Source of the DNA: Xanthostigma xanthostigma
Taxonomy: Eukaryota > Arthropoda > Insecta > Raphidioptera > Raphidiidae
Assembly (NCBI GenBank): GCA_963575645.1
Contig: OY754470.1
Location: forward strand, 12,160,501-12,224,500
Length of the DNA stretch: 64,000 nucleotides
Direction of reading: 5' to 3'
Below the pieces are notes generated by a model. The model did no database searches and had not been told where the DNA came from. It was given only the letters and a program-made list of their open reading frames with translations. Positions 42,566-53,085 of this stretch are shown here, one piece after another. The number at the start of each line of letters is the position of its first letter. Position 1 is the stretch's first letter. The position numbers and the translations under genes are program-made.

Positions 42566-43120
42566 TAGTGATGTGCCGGATCGTTAAAAATGTATATCCG
42601 CGGATACGGAACTGAATACGGATTTCAAGATCCGCGGATACAGATACGGATCTTAACTTTCTTAGAGTACGCGGCGGTAAATATTGCACATGGACCTTTG
42701 GAAAGAGACTATCTGTTATAGGAAAAAGTTATTGACCTCTTTAAGAGTTATTATAACACACAACTCTCATAACAGATTGTCTCTTTCCAAAGATCGATGT
42801 GCAATATCTCATTATAAAGATAGTTGATTTAGTACCTTTGAGTTATGTACTATTAGTATGGGAGGTACTCACTACGATAAATGTTTGCAATATAAAGGTG
42901 CCAAATACGATTTAAAAAAATAAAAAATAATCTGAATGGAATTTAACAGGTTTTCATTATTACCTAATCACCTATATATATAAAATTTCATCTATGAATT
43001 GAAAATTAACATGGTAATAGATCCGTAAAAGATCCGCCAAAAACTAAAGGATACGGATACGGATCTTTCTTCTCCCTCGGATATCCGCGGATACGGATAC
43101 GGATATCCGGCACATCACTA
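42566..43120. mobile_element. hAT-type MITE (GTGCCGGATATCCG family), copy 2
   Basis: TAGTGATGTGCCGGAT at both ends in inverted orientation. The flanking 8-bp duplication is GACACAAT (42558-42565) versus GACACTAT (43121-43128), one mismatch. Internal sequence matches 32855-33402 along its length on the opposite strand (AGTACGCGGCGGTAAATATT, GTTTGCAATATAAAGGTGCC). Confidence 0.88.
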
Positions 43121-43128
43121 GACACTAT

Positions 43129-43515
43129 ATACCGCGTATGTTCAGAGCAAAGATTCACTGAATTAAAAGATGCTATTGAACTCTTAAATACTATCGTATA
43201 GTTTTTTCTTCTATTTTCTAAATACTAAATAGTATATCATGAATCATTCTGTATCTTCTATAATCTATAAGATATACAAACTGTACGAAACGTGTGAAAT
43301 GCACGAAGGCTCTGATGCTCACTAAAATATTATTTATGTAAGAAAAATACGTTTGAGTCTCTTTCATGAAATTCGTTTTGACTTTAACTTCTGCCCTTTT
43401 TCAACGCGAGTGCAAATAGACAAATATTTTATTTCAATTTTATGTTTTGTGACCATTGATTGAAATAAACGTAATGTAATAATTAATTGTTCATTTCTGC
43501 CTACTTATATATTTA
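43129..43515. other. AT-rich spacer, nothing recognised
   Basis: No supported feature. Confidence 0.4.
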
Positions 43516-43985
43516 AATATGGAATCGTTTTTTGGGGATGCAGTTCATCGGAACCCCATAGAGTTTTATTAATGCAAAAGAAAGCCATACGATTCTACGA
43601 ATCATATTCAAAATTGGATATCGTGACAGCTGCAAAAATTATTTTATAAAACATAAAATTTAACTGCTCCATCTATCTACATTTTTTACTCACTTTGTCA
43701 TATTCAGAAATATTTTGGGAAGTGCTCAACTCACAGTACACTGCATAGTTATATCAAACACGTTATAACAACTTGCGCCTACTCCTTAAACCGAATCTAA
43801 GTCTGTATTGCAATAGCTCAGAATATTCTGCTTTAAAATTTCGCAACAATCTTCCCGCTGAACTGAAGTTATTCATTTTCCTAAATTTAAAAGACAGCTG
43901 AAGACTTATAATTATTAAAAATACTTCTGTTGACGAATCCTACTTAACTGTTGTATCGGATAATAAATATATTCTACTCTATTGT
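43516..43985 (+). pseudogene. CR1/Jockey-type retrotransposon 3' fragment
   Basis: YGIVFWGCSSSEPHRVLLMQ, KKAIRFY (43518-43600), a degraded middle, then ALKFRNNLPAELKL (about 43835-43875). This is the usual order of post-RT motifs in a CR1/Jockey polyprotein. At least one stop and frame changes interrupt it. The 3' end is near ATATTCTACTCTATTG at 43970. Confidence 0.7.
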
Positions 43986-44404
43986 TTAAAATGACTTTGA
44001 ACGATATTTAAAGGGCGTCTGTAAAAAACCAAATGTCTTCTCATGAATAATCAATGATTTGTCACGAGAATTGTAGAACATTGTGTAAAGGGAGAGAGTA
44101 GTGGGTTCCTGCATTCCTGCAGATTGATATGTACAAATGATGGACAGGTTGATATCGGCTAACGCATACGGGTCGGTGAGTTGTCACTCAGCCAGTTGAA
44201 CAGATCTACTCCGGTGACGTTCCCTCTTTGAGACACGGGATTCCGGGAACCGCATGGCTGCACGGTATATCGCCCACCATCGTCTACTGCTTGATTGACA
44301 GCTGCTTTCACACACCGTGGCAAGACAAAAACTGCTTGGACTCAGCTTACTTAATACTTTTGTCATGCATGCGCCATGCAGTTGAAAAGGTCAAATATTA
44401 CATA
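43986..44404. other. Intergenic DNA, slightly GC-rich, nothing recognised
   Basis: Both strands carry a short frame around 44184-44400 without recognised motifs. Sits directly upstream of the solo LTR. Confidence 0.35.
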
Positions 44405-44408
44405 ATAT

Positions 44409-45077
44409 TGTTGCGCGCTTCCACTTGGAACGCCTATGTTTTCCGTCGAATGTTCTCGCAACAACAACAATGAACGCAGGTATAAAGGTTTTCGTGGCGG
44501 TCGAAAGCCAAATCCCAAACTTGTAACAACAATAAATGCAGGTATAGATGGGACGAGAAGATTCTAGAAAACCCTGGAAAGCTTAACTAACCTATAAATA
44601 AGAGTCAGTTAGATACAACGCGTAAACAGTGAGTGGCACGTGCAGTCGTAAACAGACAACTGTGTGACATAAATTGCTCACTCGGTATATTAGAACTAAG
44701 GCAACTGTTAATAAATAAATGTAATACTAGTGCAATGCGGTTTAATAAATCATTAAGTGCAGTTATATAAATCTGGTTTAACATAAATAACTTTTTGTAA
44801 ATAATCGTGTGTATATAGTTAAAAGACAAGTGTGCTAATAAACTTTGGTGTGTTCCTGTGTTGTAAATATTTTGTGTACATAATTAGTGACTCTATATTC
44901 CCTGTTACTTAGTCTTTTACTTTATTATTTAGAACTGTCGATATTTTGTTTCTGTTAACGTTACTATTACTGTTACGTTTGAGAAGTACGGTTTCGTTTG
45001 TGTGTTTAACTGTTTTGTTAAACGTTTATTAATGTAAATAAATAATTTCCACCACGAACTAGAACAGTTTTGTTACA
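44409..45077 (+). mobile_element. Solo LTR of a Gypsy-type element, ATAT-flanked
   Basis: Begins TGTTGCGCGCTTCC and ends AACAGTTTTGTTACA; flanked by ATAT at 44405-44408 and 45078-45081. TATAAATA lies at 44593-44600, followed by CAGTTAG about 10 bp on. Several AATAAA signals follow. Its end (AATAATTTCCACCACGAACT) is shared with 37915-38400 and with a fragment at 59728-59760. No adjacent gag or pol. 669 bp. Confidence 0.7.
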
Positions 45078-45081
45078 ATAT

Positions 45082-45346
45082 CAACACTAAATATATCAAA
45101 TAAAAAATAAAAAAACACGCCTAACTATATTAGGTATAGGCAGATACACTAATAATTTTGTAGATAATTAGGTATCTACATTACGGAGACAAAAATTGTA
45201 AAAGCTGTTTGTAGTCTAAATTCTAAATAGATACTGTCTTCAAAACATTCAGTATTACTTTTACGATACCTTGATACGTGTTTTTGTGCCGCCTTTGACG
45301 TTTGTAATAATATGGTTAATGGTTATAGCTTCTGCAGAGGCGGATT
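45082..45346. other. AT-rich spacer
   Basis: Nothing recognised. Confidence 0.4.
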
Positions 45347-45500
45347 TAAAAAAACCGGTCAAGTGTGAGTCGGACTCGCACACGAAGGGTTCCGTACACT
45401 ATGTACTTTTTAAATACTTTTGTAAAAGAAACAAGAGAGGCGCTATAACAATATGTAACCAGTGGGAGTATGCAAGTAGTTCAAGAATTTCAAGGCGTGA
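45347..45500 (-). repeat. Fragment of the 'TTAGGGTTCCG' repeat
   Basis: AAACCGGTCAAGTGTGAGTC then ACTCGCACACGAAGGGTTCC is the terminus of the repeat seen at 8806-9400, in opposite orientation. Only about 150 bp remain. The 80-codon plus frame starting at 45271 crosses it and is not a gene. Confidence 0.65.
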
Positions 45501-45540
45501 AATTTTACAATAATACACCCCGGCGTTTTTATATTATAAA

Positions 45541-46137
45541 CACTTTTTTTACAAAAATTTCTTGTAGAATAAAATAATATAAAGTTTTGATAAATATACC
45601 ATTATATCAAATAACAACGTTATGGCAAATATCTCTGTTGCGCATACGCCGATTTCCCCAAAAAAAAAAAAAAATATACAAAACTTTAGAATATTAAACC
45701 ATTATGAAAAATATACCATTATTATATAAAAACAATGTTATAGCACATATCTCTTCTGCGCATGCGCCGCCTTTCCCCCTAAAACTTTTTACAAAACTTT
45801 CTTTTAAACCATTATGAAATATATACTATTATTATATAAAACAACTTTATTGCATATATTTCTTTTGCGCATGCGCCAATTTTTCCCAAAAAATTTACAA
45901 AACTTTTGTAAACATAGATAGAATAATAAACCGTTATGAAAAGTATGCCGTTATTATATAAAAACCAGCCTTATAGTATATATTTCTTCTACGCATGCGC
46001 CGACTTTTTTCAAAAATTTATTTTACAAAACTCCTGTAAAACAAAATAATAAGCCGTTATGAAAAGTATACTATTATCTTATAAAAACAACATTATAATA
46101 TATATTTCTTTTGCGCTTGCGCCGACGTCTCTCAAAA
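45541..46137. repeat. Five-unit tandem array, about 110-125 bp period
   Basis: Successive units start near 45596, 45714, 45823, 45944 and 46068. Each has TACCATTATTATATAAAAAC, a CATATTTCTTCTGCGCATGC-like core, GCCGATTTTCCCC and TTTACAAAACTT. Units differ by substitutions and small gaps. Single units of the same sequence occur at 12515-12580 and 56948-57020. Confidence 0.8.
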
Positions 46138-46620
46138 ACAATAGGCCTCTTCATATTTGCATATCAAATATCCTCCCAAAATTTGGTTTCATTCCGCTCA
46201 TCCATGGTGTTGGAATGGTAAAAAATGTCAAAAATGACGTTTGCATCTGTCAAAGCAATATGTTCTAATAATTAAAATTAGTTATTCAAATCGTTAACTC
46301 AGAAGGCGTTGCACTAATGTCAAAAGATTTGAAATGACATTCGTTTTTGAACAAATGCAATCTTTTTTTTAAGACAAAACATACGCAATTTTTAAATTCC
46401 CATAGTACAGTATGCAACAAACGAAGACAGACGATCCCCGTGTATGCTATGGATTAGACAAAATTGAATTTATACATTTTATTTCTATATAAAGCTGTAT
46501 AAAAAAAGTGTTTCGACGAATTCTGTTATACAAAATCTATGTAAAATTTTCTGCTCTTTCGTTTAAGACAGGTCTCGAAACGATCTGATTTAAATTGAGC
46601 GACTTATAAGCAAAAAACTG
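46138..46620 (+). repeat. Copy of 'GGCCTCTTCATATTTGC' repeat
   Basis: AGGCCTCTTCATATTTGCAT through CTCTTTCGTTTAAGACAGGT and AACGATCTGATTTAAATTGA. Parallel to 29478-29905 over its length. It follows directly on the tandem array, as also happens in shortened form at 12585. Confidence 0.7.
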
Positions 46621-46717
46621 AATTTGCTCCTCTTTGGGGAGTTTTGGGGGTTTTTTAATTATTTGTTGTTCTAGCGGCAATAGAAATACATACTCTGTGA
46701 AAATTTCAACTCTCTAC
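46621..46717. other. Short spacer
   Basis: Nothing recognised. Confidence 0.3.
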
Positions 46718-46840
46718 CTATTACGGTTCTTGAGATACAGCCCGCTGACAGACAGACAGACAGACGGACAGACAGACGGACAGCGGAGGCTTAGTAATAG
46801 GGTCCCGTTTGACCTTCGGGTACGGAACCCTAAAAAATGG
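46718..46840 (-). repeat. Fragment of the 'TTAGGGTTCCG' repeat with (GACA)n
   Basis: GACAGACAGACAGACAGACG, then GTAATAGGGTCCCGTTTGAC and GGTACGGAACCCTAAAAAAT, a familiar lepidopteran repeat terminus in minus orientation. Confidence 0.7.
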
Positions 46841-48668
46841 TCCAGTGGGCAAAATCTCTCAAGGGGGTCCATATCCAATAGTTTCTACCCACCCCCTTCA
46901 ATTGAATTTTGTCCTATACAATCTATTTTTCATACAATATTTGATTGAAAGTGAGTAATTGGTCAGTTCCAAGAAATTCATGTGTAAAAAATAGATTTCA
47001 ATTGTTTATTGAGCACTGAATGTTCCATTCTTTCTTATGTCTGAATTTATATGTTCTACAGGTGGTCCTCTCGAAGGGCGTCTAGAACGTTTTCAACAAA
47101 TCAGAAATATTCGGCAAATGTTGAGAAAATCGTAGACGTTTATAATAACTGACTTATTACATACATAAATCATTTAATTTTTTATTTCATTTATTATTAT
47201 AATATATATATAATTATTATGATAACAGGGGCCCCTAAAAGCACCCTGGCTTGTGCTGTCTACACGGAACTCTCAAAAATATTTTTCAAAAAATAACAAA
47301 AATCGAAAGTAACTTTTGGCAAGAGGGGCGCTTAATGTCTCCGTCGGGGGCCCAGTGGGCAAATGCTCCTTTGCCCACCTGTTAAATCTTCCACTGAGCT
47401 TCTGAAAGCGTATTTTTAAGAAGATCGTTGTCATTGTGTGTTTGACTTTATAACGTGACGTTGTGGTTTGAGTGACACGCAACAGACGTATGTTTTCCGG
47501 CGTGATATCGTTTAACAAGGGACGCGAATAGTTTTATTTAGCCCTATTTGCCCAAAGTATACAATTGTTCGGTAGTTTTTGTTCTTTTAAAATCTTATCC
47601 AAATACATTTTTGAGATAATTTTTTTATGTAAATTTTATGCGCCCTTTAAATTACGCCACTACGCCTGTGAGTTTTAATGTAAGTTTATATTTATGTTAT
47701 GATGCATTAAGGTTTGTTCTGCTTCGCCGCCGAGTCCGTTGGTATAACAGAGCTCTGTGTGTTGTTATGCTACCGACATAACATCAAAGTGATATGTTTA
47801 TGTCCCTCCGGCTGAGAAATAGGATAATAACCTCGGGGAATTAAGTGTTTTGTTGTTGGTAATATACTGAGTGAATTTAAACATTGTAATGCTTCGCACA
47901 CACTTGAATTAGTACCCCGTCGTACTCTATATTTACACTAAAAAAACAAAGAACACAGTAATACAAACTCTTTTTTAACATTTTGTACATTTAACTATTT
48001 AGTTTCTAGTTCAACATGTTTCAAATTACACTGAAGTCATTTTTATCCAGATTAAATTCTTATGATAGTCGCAATTGTATTTCTTTATTCGTACCCCCGA
48101 CAAATTCTTCCATCGCGCTTTTTCCATAACCGATCAGAATCATTCCTAGTTACTACCGCGCGTTAGGTAGCGAGCGTACATTCTAAAAAAGTAGAGTAGC
48201 TACCATTAATAATTTTATGTGTTCACTGCATATATTTAATATCTTCTATATTGCTAGCAAAGATCGGGAGAAAGACTTAAACACTACGGTGCAGACATTT
48301 ATACGCCTGTCTCACTTATTATACTCTGAATCTCATGCGCATGTCCATGAATGGATGCGCGTCAGTTGCAGCGTCAGTTTGTACATGGAACTAAACTGTG
48401 AGAGGGAGGTGGCTTGCTCTAATTTACTTACTAATTGCCCCACCACAGACGCGACACTTGCGCACAACGTGTTAAGTAAAAAAAGAGATAGAAAACAGTC
48501 ATTCCCTGTCTCACTTCATGGGCCACCCTTCCTTATTACGGCCACTAGCAATATAGAAGTTATTAAATATATGATTCACTGTTGTTCACTATTAATTGTT
48601 TTCAGAAGTGTGTCATGCTAATAAAAATCGAGTGCTGAATTGTGTTTAAAGTGGTTATTTACAAAAAA
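46841..48668. other. Intergenic DNA, nothing firmly recognised
   Basis: GTCCAGTGGGCAAAATCTCT (46839) and GCCCAGTGGGCAAATGCTCC (47350) share a short motif. 48217-48621 is an open plus frame of 134 codons (CSLHIFNIFYIASKDREKDL start) with mixed composition but no recognised domain, so it is noted without a call. A small GC-richer patch lies at 47700-47850. Confidence 0.35.
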
Positions 48669-49008
48669 AGACGGGTTGCACTCCGGGAGTGCCGGCAGAA
48701 GTGAAAACTTGAATATTAACGTCTATGTTAAACGACCAAAGCGCAGAAAAGTTTGAACTAATAACTTCTAAGAAATTCCGTCTGATGTCGCCAAAACACA
48801 ACTTATAGTGTAGTTAAAAACCATTCGATTGCATAGACAAGTCCCAAAAAAAATATATACCTTGCACATTAATACAATGGATTTCATTTAGGGCATGTCA
48901 CAAAAGTTTTCGTCTTACGAATTTTCGATCAGGTCACGTGTCCCTGACGCGAGTTTAACATTTTTTACCCATTACAAAAAACGCCGCTAAAGAAGTTTTC
49001 ACTTCAAA
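48669..49008 (+). repeat. Three-copy family 'GACGGGTTGCACTCC', copy 2
   Basis: Begins GACGGGTTGCACTCCGGGAG and GCAGAAGTGAAAACTTGAAT; ends CCTGACGCGAGTTTAACATT and CGCCGCTAAAGAAGTTTTCA. AGAAGTGAAAACTT near the start and its complement AAGTTTTCACTT at the end form a 12-14-bp inverted pair. Middle shorter than in copies 1 and 3. Confidence 0.65.
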
Positions 49009-49037
49009 AAAATAATATATAATTATATAAGGTACCT

Positions 49038-49955
49038 TAACCAAGTATGGGCACTCCCCCAAATATGGGCACTAGTGAAAAAATACAGTTAGTAACCAAT
49101 TGTAGCAAAAGATAGCATCATGCGTCTTAGCAGGGATCTTATACAACTGCGAATATACAAAAAATTCCGCCATTACTCGCTAGAAGGCAATCAGAAATAT
49201 TTTTAATCGGAAGATGTCACATGTGAAAAGTTAGGTTGTAATTTTCGGTAAGTAGGTTTTAATTTATTTTGTAAGGAATTTGTACCAAAATTAATTGTTA
49301 CTATACACGAAATTGAAACTGAGGAGCTCTACTTTGAAGTGGTGCTATAGACATTTAAATTTATTTCTGTATTATGAATGTATGCTTCGAAATTTTTAAG
49401 TAATGGCATGCCCAAAATATGGGCACTAGAGTGACTGCTAAATATGGGCAGTGCCTCAATTACAAAAAGCGCCTCAGTCCAAACAACAAAACGTCAAATT
49501 AAATAAAGCAAAATGCAGTGGCATTTCAATTCCTCAGAAAGAATCTTGGTACTGTTTGCCAGAATGCTGTGGACTGAGAGCCAAAGATGTCACACCCTCT
49601 TTTAGATGCCCATCATGCGAAGACAGTGACTAAAATTTAATTGTGCAACTTAAACTTTTTTTTTAATATCGCGTTTTCAAGTTTTTTTTAATTAATATTA
49701 AGAATTACACTATCGTTTTCGGTATTAAATTGTTTCTTTTTAAGTTTAGAACATGATGCTCTTAATATGGACACCTGATTAATTTTTTTATGTGTGATTT
49801 TTTGAAAATATAAAAATGGTTTTTTCAAATTTTGTCTATGATTCTGTATTCGTTATGACCTCAAGAACAAACTTATTTTTTTTTTTTAGTTTAATCTTGA
49901 ATAATAAAGCTATTAATCAACAAAATGTTTAGGGGTGCCCATATTTAGGTTACTT
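49038..49955 (+). mobile_element. DNA-transposon relic with TATGGGCAC ends
   Basis: TTAACCAAGTATGGGCAC at 49047 and, inverted, GTGCCCATATTTAGGTTA at 49935-49953 form imperfect terminal repeats. Further ATATGGGCACTAG copies lie at 49062 and 49405, and ATATGGGCAG at 49441, so the motif is a recurrent subterminal site. A coding remnant with a cysteine-rich end is inside. Superfamily uncertain; pogo-like is possible. Confidence 0.5.
49451..49633 (+). pseudogene. Cysteine-rich protein C-terminus inside the relic
   Basis: A 60-codon frame ending CGLRAKDVTPSFRCPSCEDS-D. WYC, PECC and CPSC give a C..C...C..C arrangement, as in a small zinc-binding tail. Short zinc-binding tails do occur at the C-termini of some insect transposases, but I cannot name the family. 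Its upstream part is missing. Confidence 0.4.
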
Positions 49956-51327
49956 ACTTAGTTATCGAGAAATTAGATACACTGATGACCTCAGCTGTTG
50001 AGCGTCTATAATTCACAATCTCTCTCTCTCTCTCGCCCGAGAAATTAGAAAAAAATCGGATTTAATTGAAGCCCCAGCATCCTACGCCTATGCGTTTTTG
50101 CGTACACCACTGACACTTTCTCCCACCAATTTGTTAACGCAGATTTCCGTTTCGATTTGGTTTGCTCTAATTGTATTTACTCTAGTTGCCTTGGGACTGC
50201 CAACGCTAAATGTTTTGAGTTCAACACAAGAAGGTTCGGTTCATTTAAGTAACATAGGTAAAGCTAAAACTTTTAAATAGCACACGCTACCAGTATGTAC
50301 CTATTTGGTTTTTTTCCAAATATCAATTCATGCGCATAGATTTTTTTAATAATGCGATATTTTAATCTCAAAGAAAATTTTATTTCACTTTTTAGCGTCA
50401 GTTAAAAATATAATTTTACAGTTATTTGAAAATATGAAATTGACATTTAGTGATTAAACCGATTTTTTTGACATGTGCAGTTTGAGAATGAACAAAATGC
50501 AGCAACAAATATGAAATAAATAATCCTCCGGCTATTTAAAATTACAGATGCAGTAAGTTTTAAACCTGTGACATAAATAAATGTGTATTTGCAGTCTGCA
50601 AATGAATTCAATTTATTTATCGTGCATACTGCATTTAAGTAATTAATAGTAAAAAACATGTCGTTAGTAATTAAGCTAAATTGGCCTGCCGCTTGATATT
50701 GATATATTTATAATTTTAATGTTGTTTATCAGTTTTAAACTAATGTTAATATTGTAGTATAACTGACTCGCTTAAAATATCATTAAGAATAGAAAGTCCG
50801 AATTCACAAGTAATTACAGTCAATTTTTTTCAAAGTAAACATTAGTTATGTCTACAAGAGTTAGAACGCGAAAGCAAATTATCAATAGAGAAATATATCA
50901 CAACTAACTCATTCGGTTTAATACGCAATTTTGTCTACTTTAATTGAACCTCTACTCTGGAGTTAAGTAGGTCACTGAAAGAATTCTACTTTAAACTTTT
51001 TTATTTCCCATAATCAACATTTTTTAAATAAGTTATAAAAAATAACAGATAGTGTTTAGATGAATCGATGAACTATTTGAATAAACTAATTAACGAGTTA
51101 GGTTATTGTCGTAGTTAAGAACTTAATCTAATAATAATGCGTTTAATGTCTTGTTTCTCGACTTCATGTCATAACAGACGCCATTCGCACCTTTACTATT
51201 TTCCATCTATCACAATTTCTGTTTTTTTCTATATCTTTAAACTTCTACTTAACAGCAACAGGCGAATGACGGAATTTTAGGACATTAAGATAAGGTAGGC
51301 AAAACAATTTCATGGCCTTGAATAATA
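49956..51327. other. AT-rich intergenic DNA, nothing recognised
   Basis: (TC)8 at 50019-50034. CAGCTGTTGAGCGTCTATAA at 50002 matches, inverted, 32462-32485. Otherwise no feature. The 60-codon frame at 50098-50280 shows one hydrophobic stretch (WFALIVFTLVALGL) but no support as a gene. Confidence 0.4.
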
Positions 51328-51329
51328 TA

Positions 51330-51856
51330 CAGTGTAACCTCTTTATAACGAATCTCAAGGGACCGAGCATTTTTTTTCGTTATAAAGAGTTTTCGTTATA
51401 TGGAGGGAAGAAAGAAAAATAACCAAATTTCACCTAATTAATTTATTCCATGTAGTCTGTTAACTTTGCTTGGCGTTTTTGCTATGCCAATATTTGTTTT
51501 GTATTTTATTAAGTATTATGCATGTCTTGAATCTTGGGATGTGGTGGAATCACCTTCATTAAACAATAGGAATGTTTCGATAAGTTTAGCAGCATCAAGT
51601 GCTTGTTGAATAGTTGATGATGGTTAAAAATCATCCTCTTTATCATCTTCTTCATCTTCATTTTGTTGTATAAAAACAATTACACTGTTAAATACGCCTA
51701 AATGTGAACATATTTCATCGTAATAGAGAATGGTTGTTACGCTATAAAGAGGGTATTAATGTATGGGTTTTAAAGTAAACCAACCAAACTGTAAAATTTT
51801 CTACGTTATAGGGAGTTTTTCGTTATAACGAAGGACGTTATAAAGAGGTTACACTG
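51330..51856 (-). mobile_element. pogo/Tigger-like relic, TA-flanked
   Basis: Terminal repeats CAGTGTAACCTCTTTATAAC at both ends, with subterminal CGTTATA(A/T)(A/G)GAG/GGG motifs; flanked by TA (51328-51329 and 51857-51858). Inside, minus-strand sequence at about 51525-51665 reads an acidic run (EDEEDDKEDDF), a stop, then IQQALDAAKLIETFLLF and SQDSRH before a stop, the style of a pogo/Tigger transposase C-terminus. 527 bp, core deleted. Confidence 0.75.
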
Positions 51857-51858
51857 TA

Positions 51859-52451
51859 TCTGGAACTAGCGGGTACTCGTGGCTACTTTAGACGAAACAC
51901 AGCTATGTACCCATTATTTGGCATAGTTACTCCTGTCTCGACGTAGACTCCCCCTAATAATTAAGTTTATAATTTGATGACATTCATGTGATCAATATCC
52001 TGACATAGGTACCTTGAAAATTACACCCATGTTAATTTTTAGACTATTTACCTCTTTACACCCTCTGAAGGGGTTGTTTTTGAAAAAAGCATGAAACGCG
52101 TGTTTATTTGTTGACAGGAGTAATCCTGTACATTTTCAAATTGATACATCTGTCTTATTTGCTTTCTCCATGCCAATTTTGAACTCCCGTTACACCCTTT
52201 TAGGGGTTGAATTTTCAAAACTTAGCGGATGCCTACGTCATAATAACTATCTGTGTGTCAAATTTCAGTCCAAACCGTCCAGTTGTTTGAGCTGTGCGTT
52301 GATAGATCAGTCAGTCAGTGAGCCAGTTACGGTTTCCTTTTATATAATTAGATTATTGAGAAAAATCACGGAAAACCTCAACAAAACGGCCGGTACAAGA
52401 ATTACCATTTCTCGGATAAAGGCAGCAAGAAAAAGTCCCAGCCACATCTGC
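51859..52451 (+). repeat. Lepidopteran interspersed repeat
   Basis: ACACCCTCTGAAGGGGTTGT and TACACCCTTTTAGGGGTTGA, then ATCTGTGTGTCAAATTTCAG, CAGTCAGTCAGTGAGCC and CCTTTTATATAATTAGATTA: a motif order I recognise from moth and butterfly repeats. The 136-codon plus frame starting at 52170 is a by-product. Confidence 0.6.
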
Positions 52452-52531
52452 CCCCACCGGGATTCGAACCCAGTACCTACCTATACCGAATGCGAGTCTA
52501 GTGCTCTCACCATTACGCTACACCGCTCGGT
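52452..52531 (-). repeat. tRNA-derived SINE head
   Basis: On the minus strand: CGAGCGGTGTAGCGTAATGG then TGAGAGCAC (A-box-like) and GGGTTCGAATCCCGGTGGGG (B box). The arm pairing outside the T region is poor, so this is a tRNA-derived SINE promoter rather than a tRNA gene. Confidence 0.6.
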
Positions 52532-52769
52532 AGCTTACTCTATTATTGGTATGGCACTGCGTAAAGTAAAATGCAGTTAGCGTACTAGAAGATCTCACGC
52601 ACACACTTGTATTCTTTCAAACTCACACGTACTTTGATAAAACACGGTTCAATTGCTTTCTCTCATCCATACTGACACGGATACGTCTCGTGGCTCTTAA
52701 TCGGGAAAGGGTTGAGTCATTTACGTCAGTTGTCCTAAGACATTTAAGTCCTCTGGACTAACATCAGGC
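52532..52769. other. Spacer
   Basis: Nothing recognised. Confidence 0.3.
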
Positions 52770-53085
52770 AGGAGTGCTGGCAGAAGTGAAAACTTGAATA
52801 TTAACGTCTTACGAATTTTCGATCAAAATGGTTTGTATCATAGATTGCATTTTTATGTACGATATTTCAACGCTAGATGTCTGAATTTTCGATCAAAATG
52901 GTTTGTATCATAGGTTGCATTTTTATGTACGATATTTCAACGCTAGATGTCTAACGTTGTATAAATAAAAATTTTCGATCAGGTCACGTGTCCCCTGACG
53001 CGGTCACGTGACCTGACGCGGGTTTAATATTTTTTACCCATTACAAACAAACTGTACAACGCCGCTAAAGAAGTTTTCACTTCAA
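52770..53085 (+). repeat. Three-copy family 'GACGGGTTGCACTCC', copy 3
   Basis: Starts within the family terminus (GGAGTGCTGGCAGAAGTGAA), and has a tandem duplication of ATTTTCGATCAAAATGGTTT...CGCTAGATGTCT (52810-52890 and 52871-52955). Ends CGCCGCTAAAGAAGTTTTCA. Internal duplications in two of the three copies suggest the family is prone to them. Confidence 0.65.

Noticed and set aside
37911-45081. Complete endogenous retrovirus between the two solo LTRs
   Set aside because: The LTRs are in opposite orientation, each has its own ATAT duplication, and no gag, pol or env sequence lies between them.
45541-46137. CRISPR-like repeat array
   Set aside because: Units of about 110-125 bp are directly adjacent without unique spacers, vary in sequence, and lie in an insect genome. 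It is an ordinary tandem repeat.
48217-48621. 134-codon plus-strand frame
   Set aside because: Mixed composition and no stop for 400 bp, but no recognisable domain, splice context or repeat association. Not enough to call a gene.
52170-52580. 136-codon plus-strand frame
   Set aside because: It runs through an interspersed repeat and, antisense, through a tRNA-derived SINE head, so it is a by-product.
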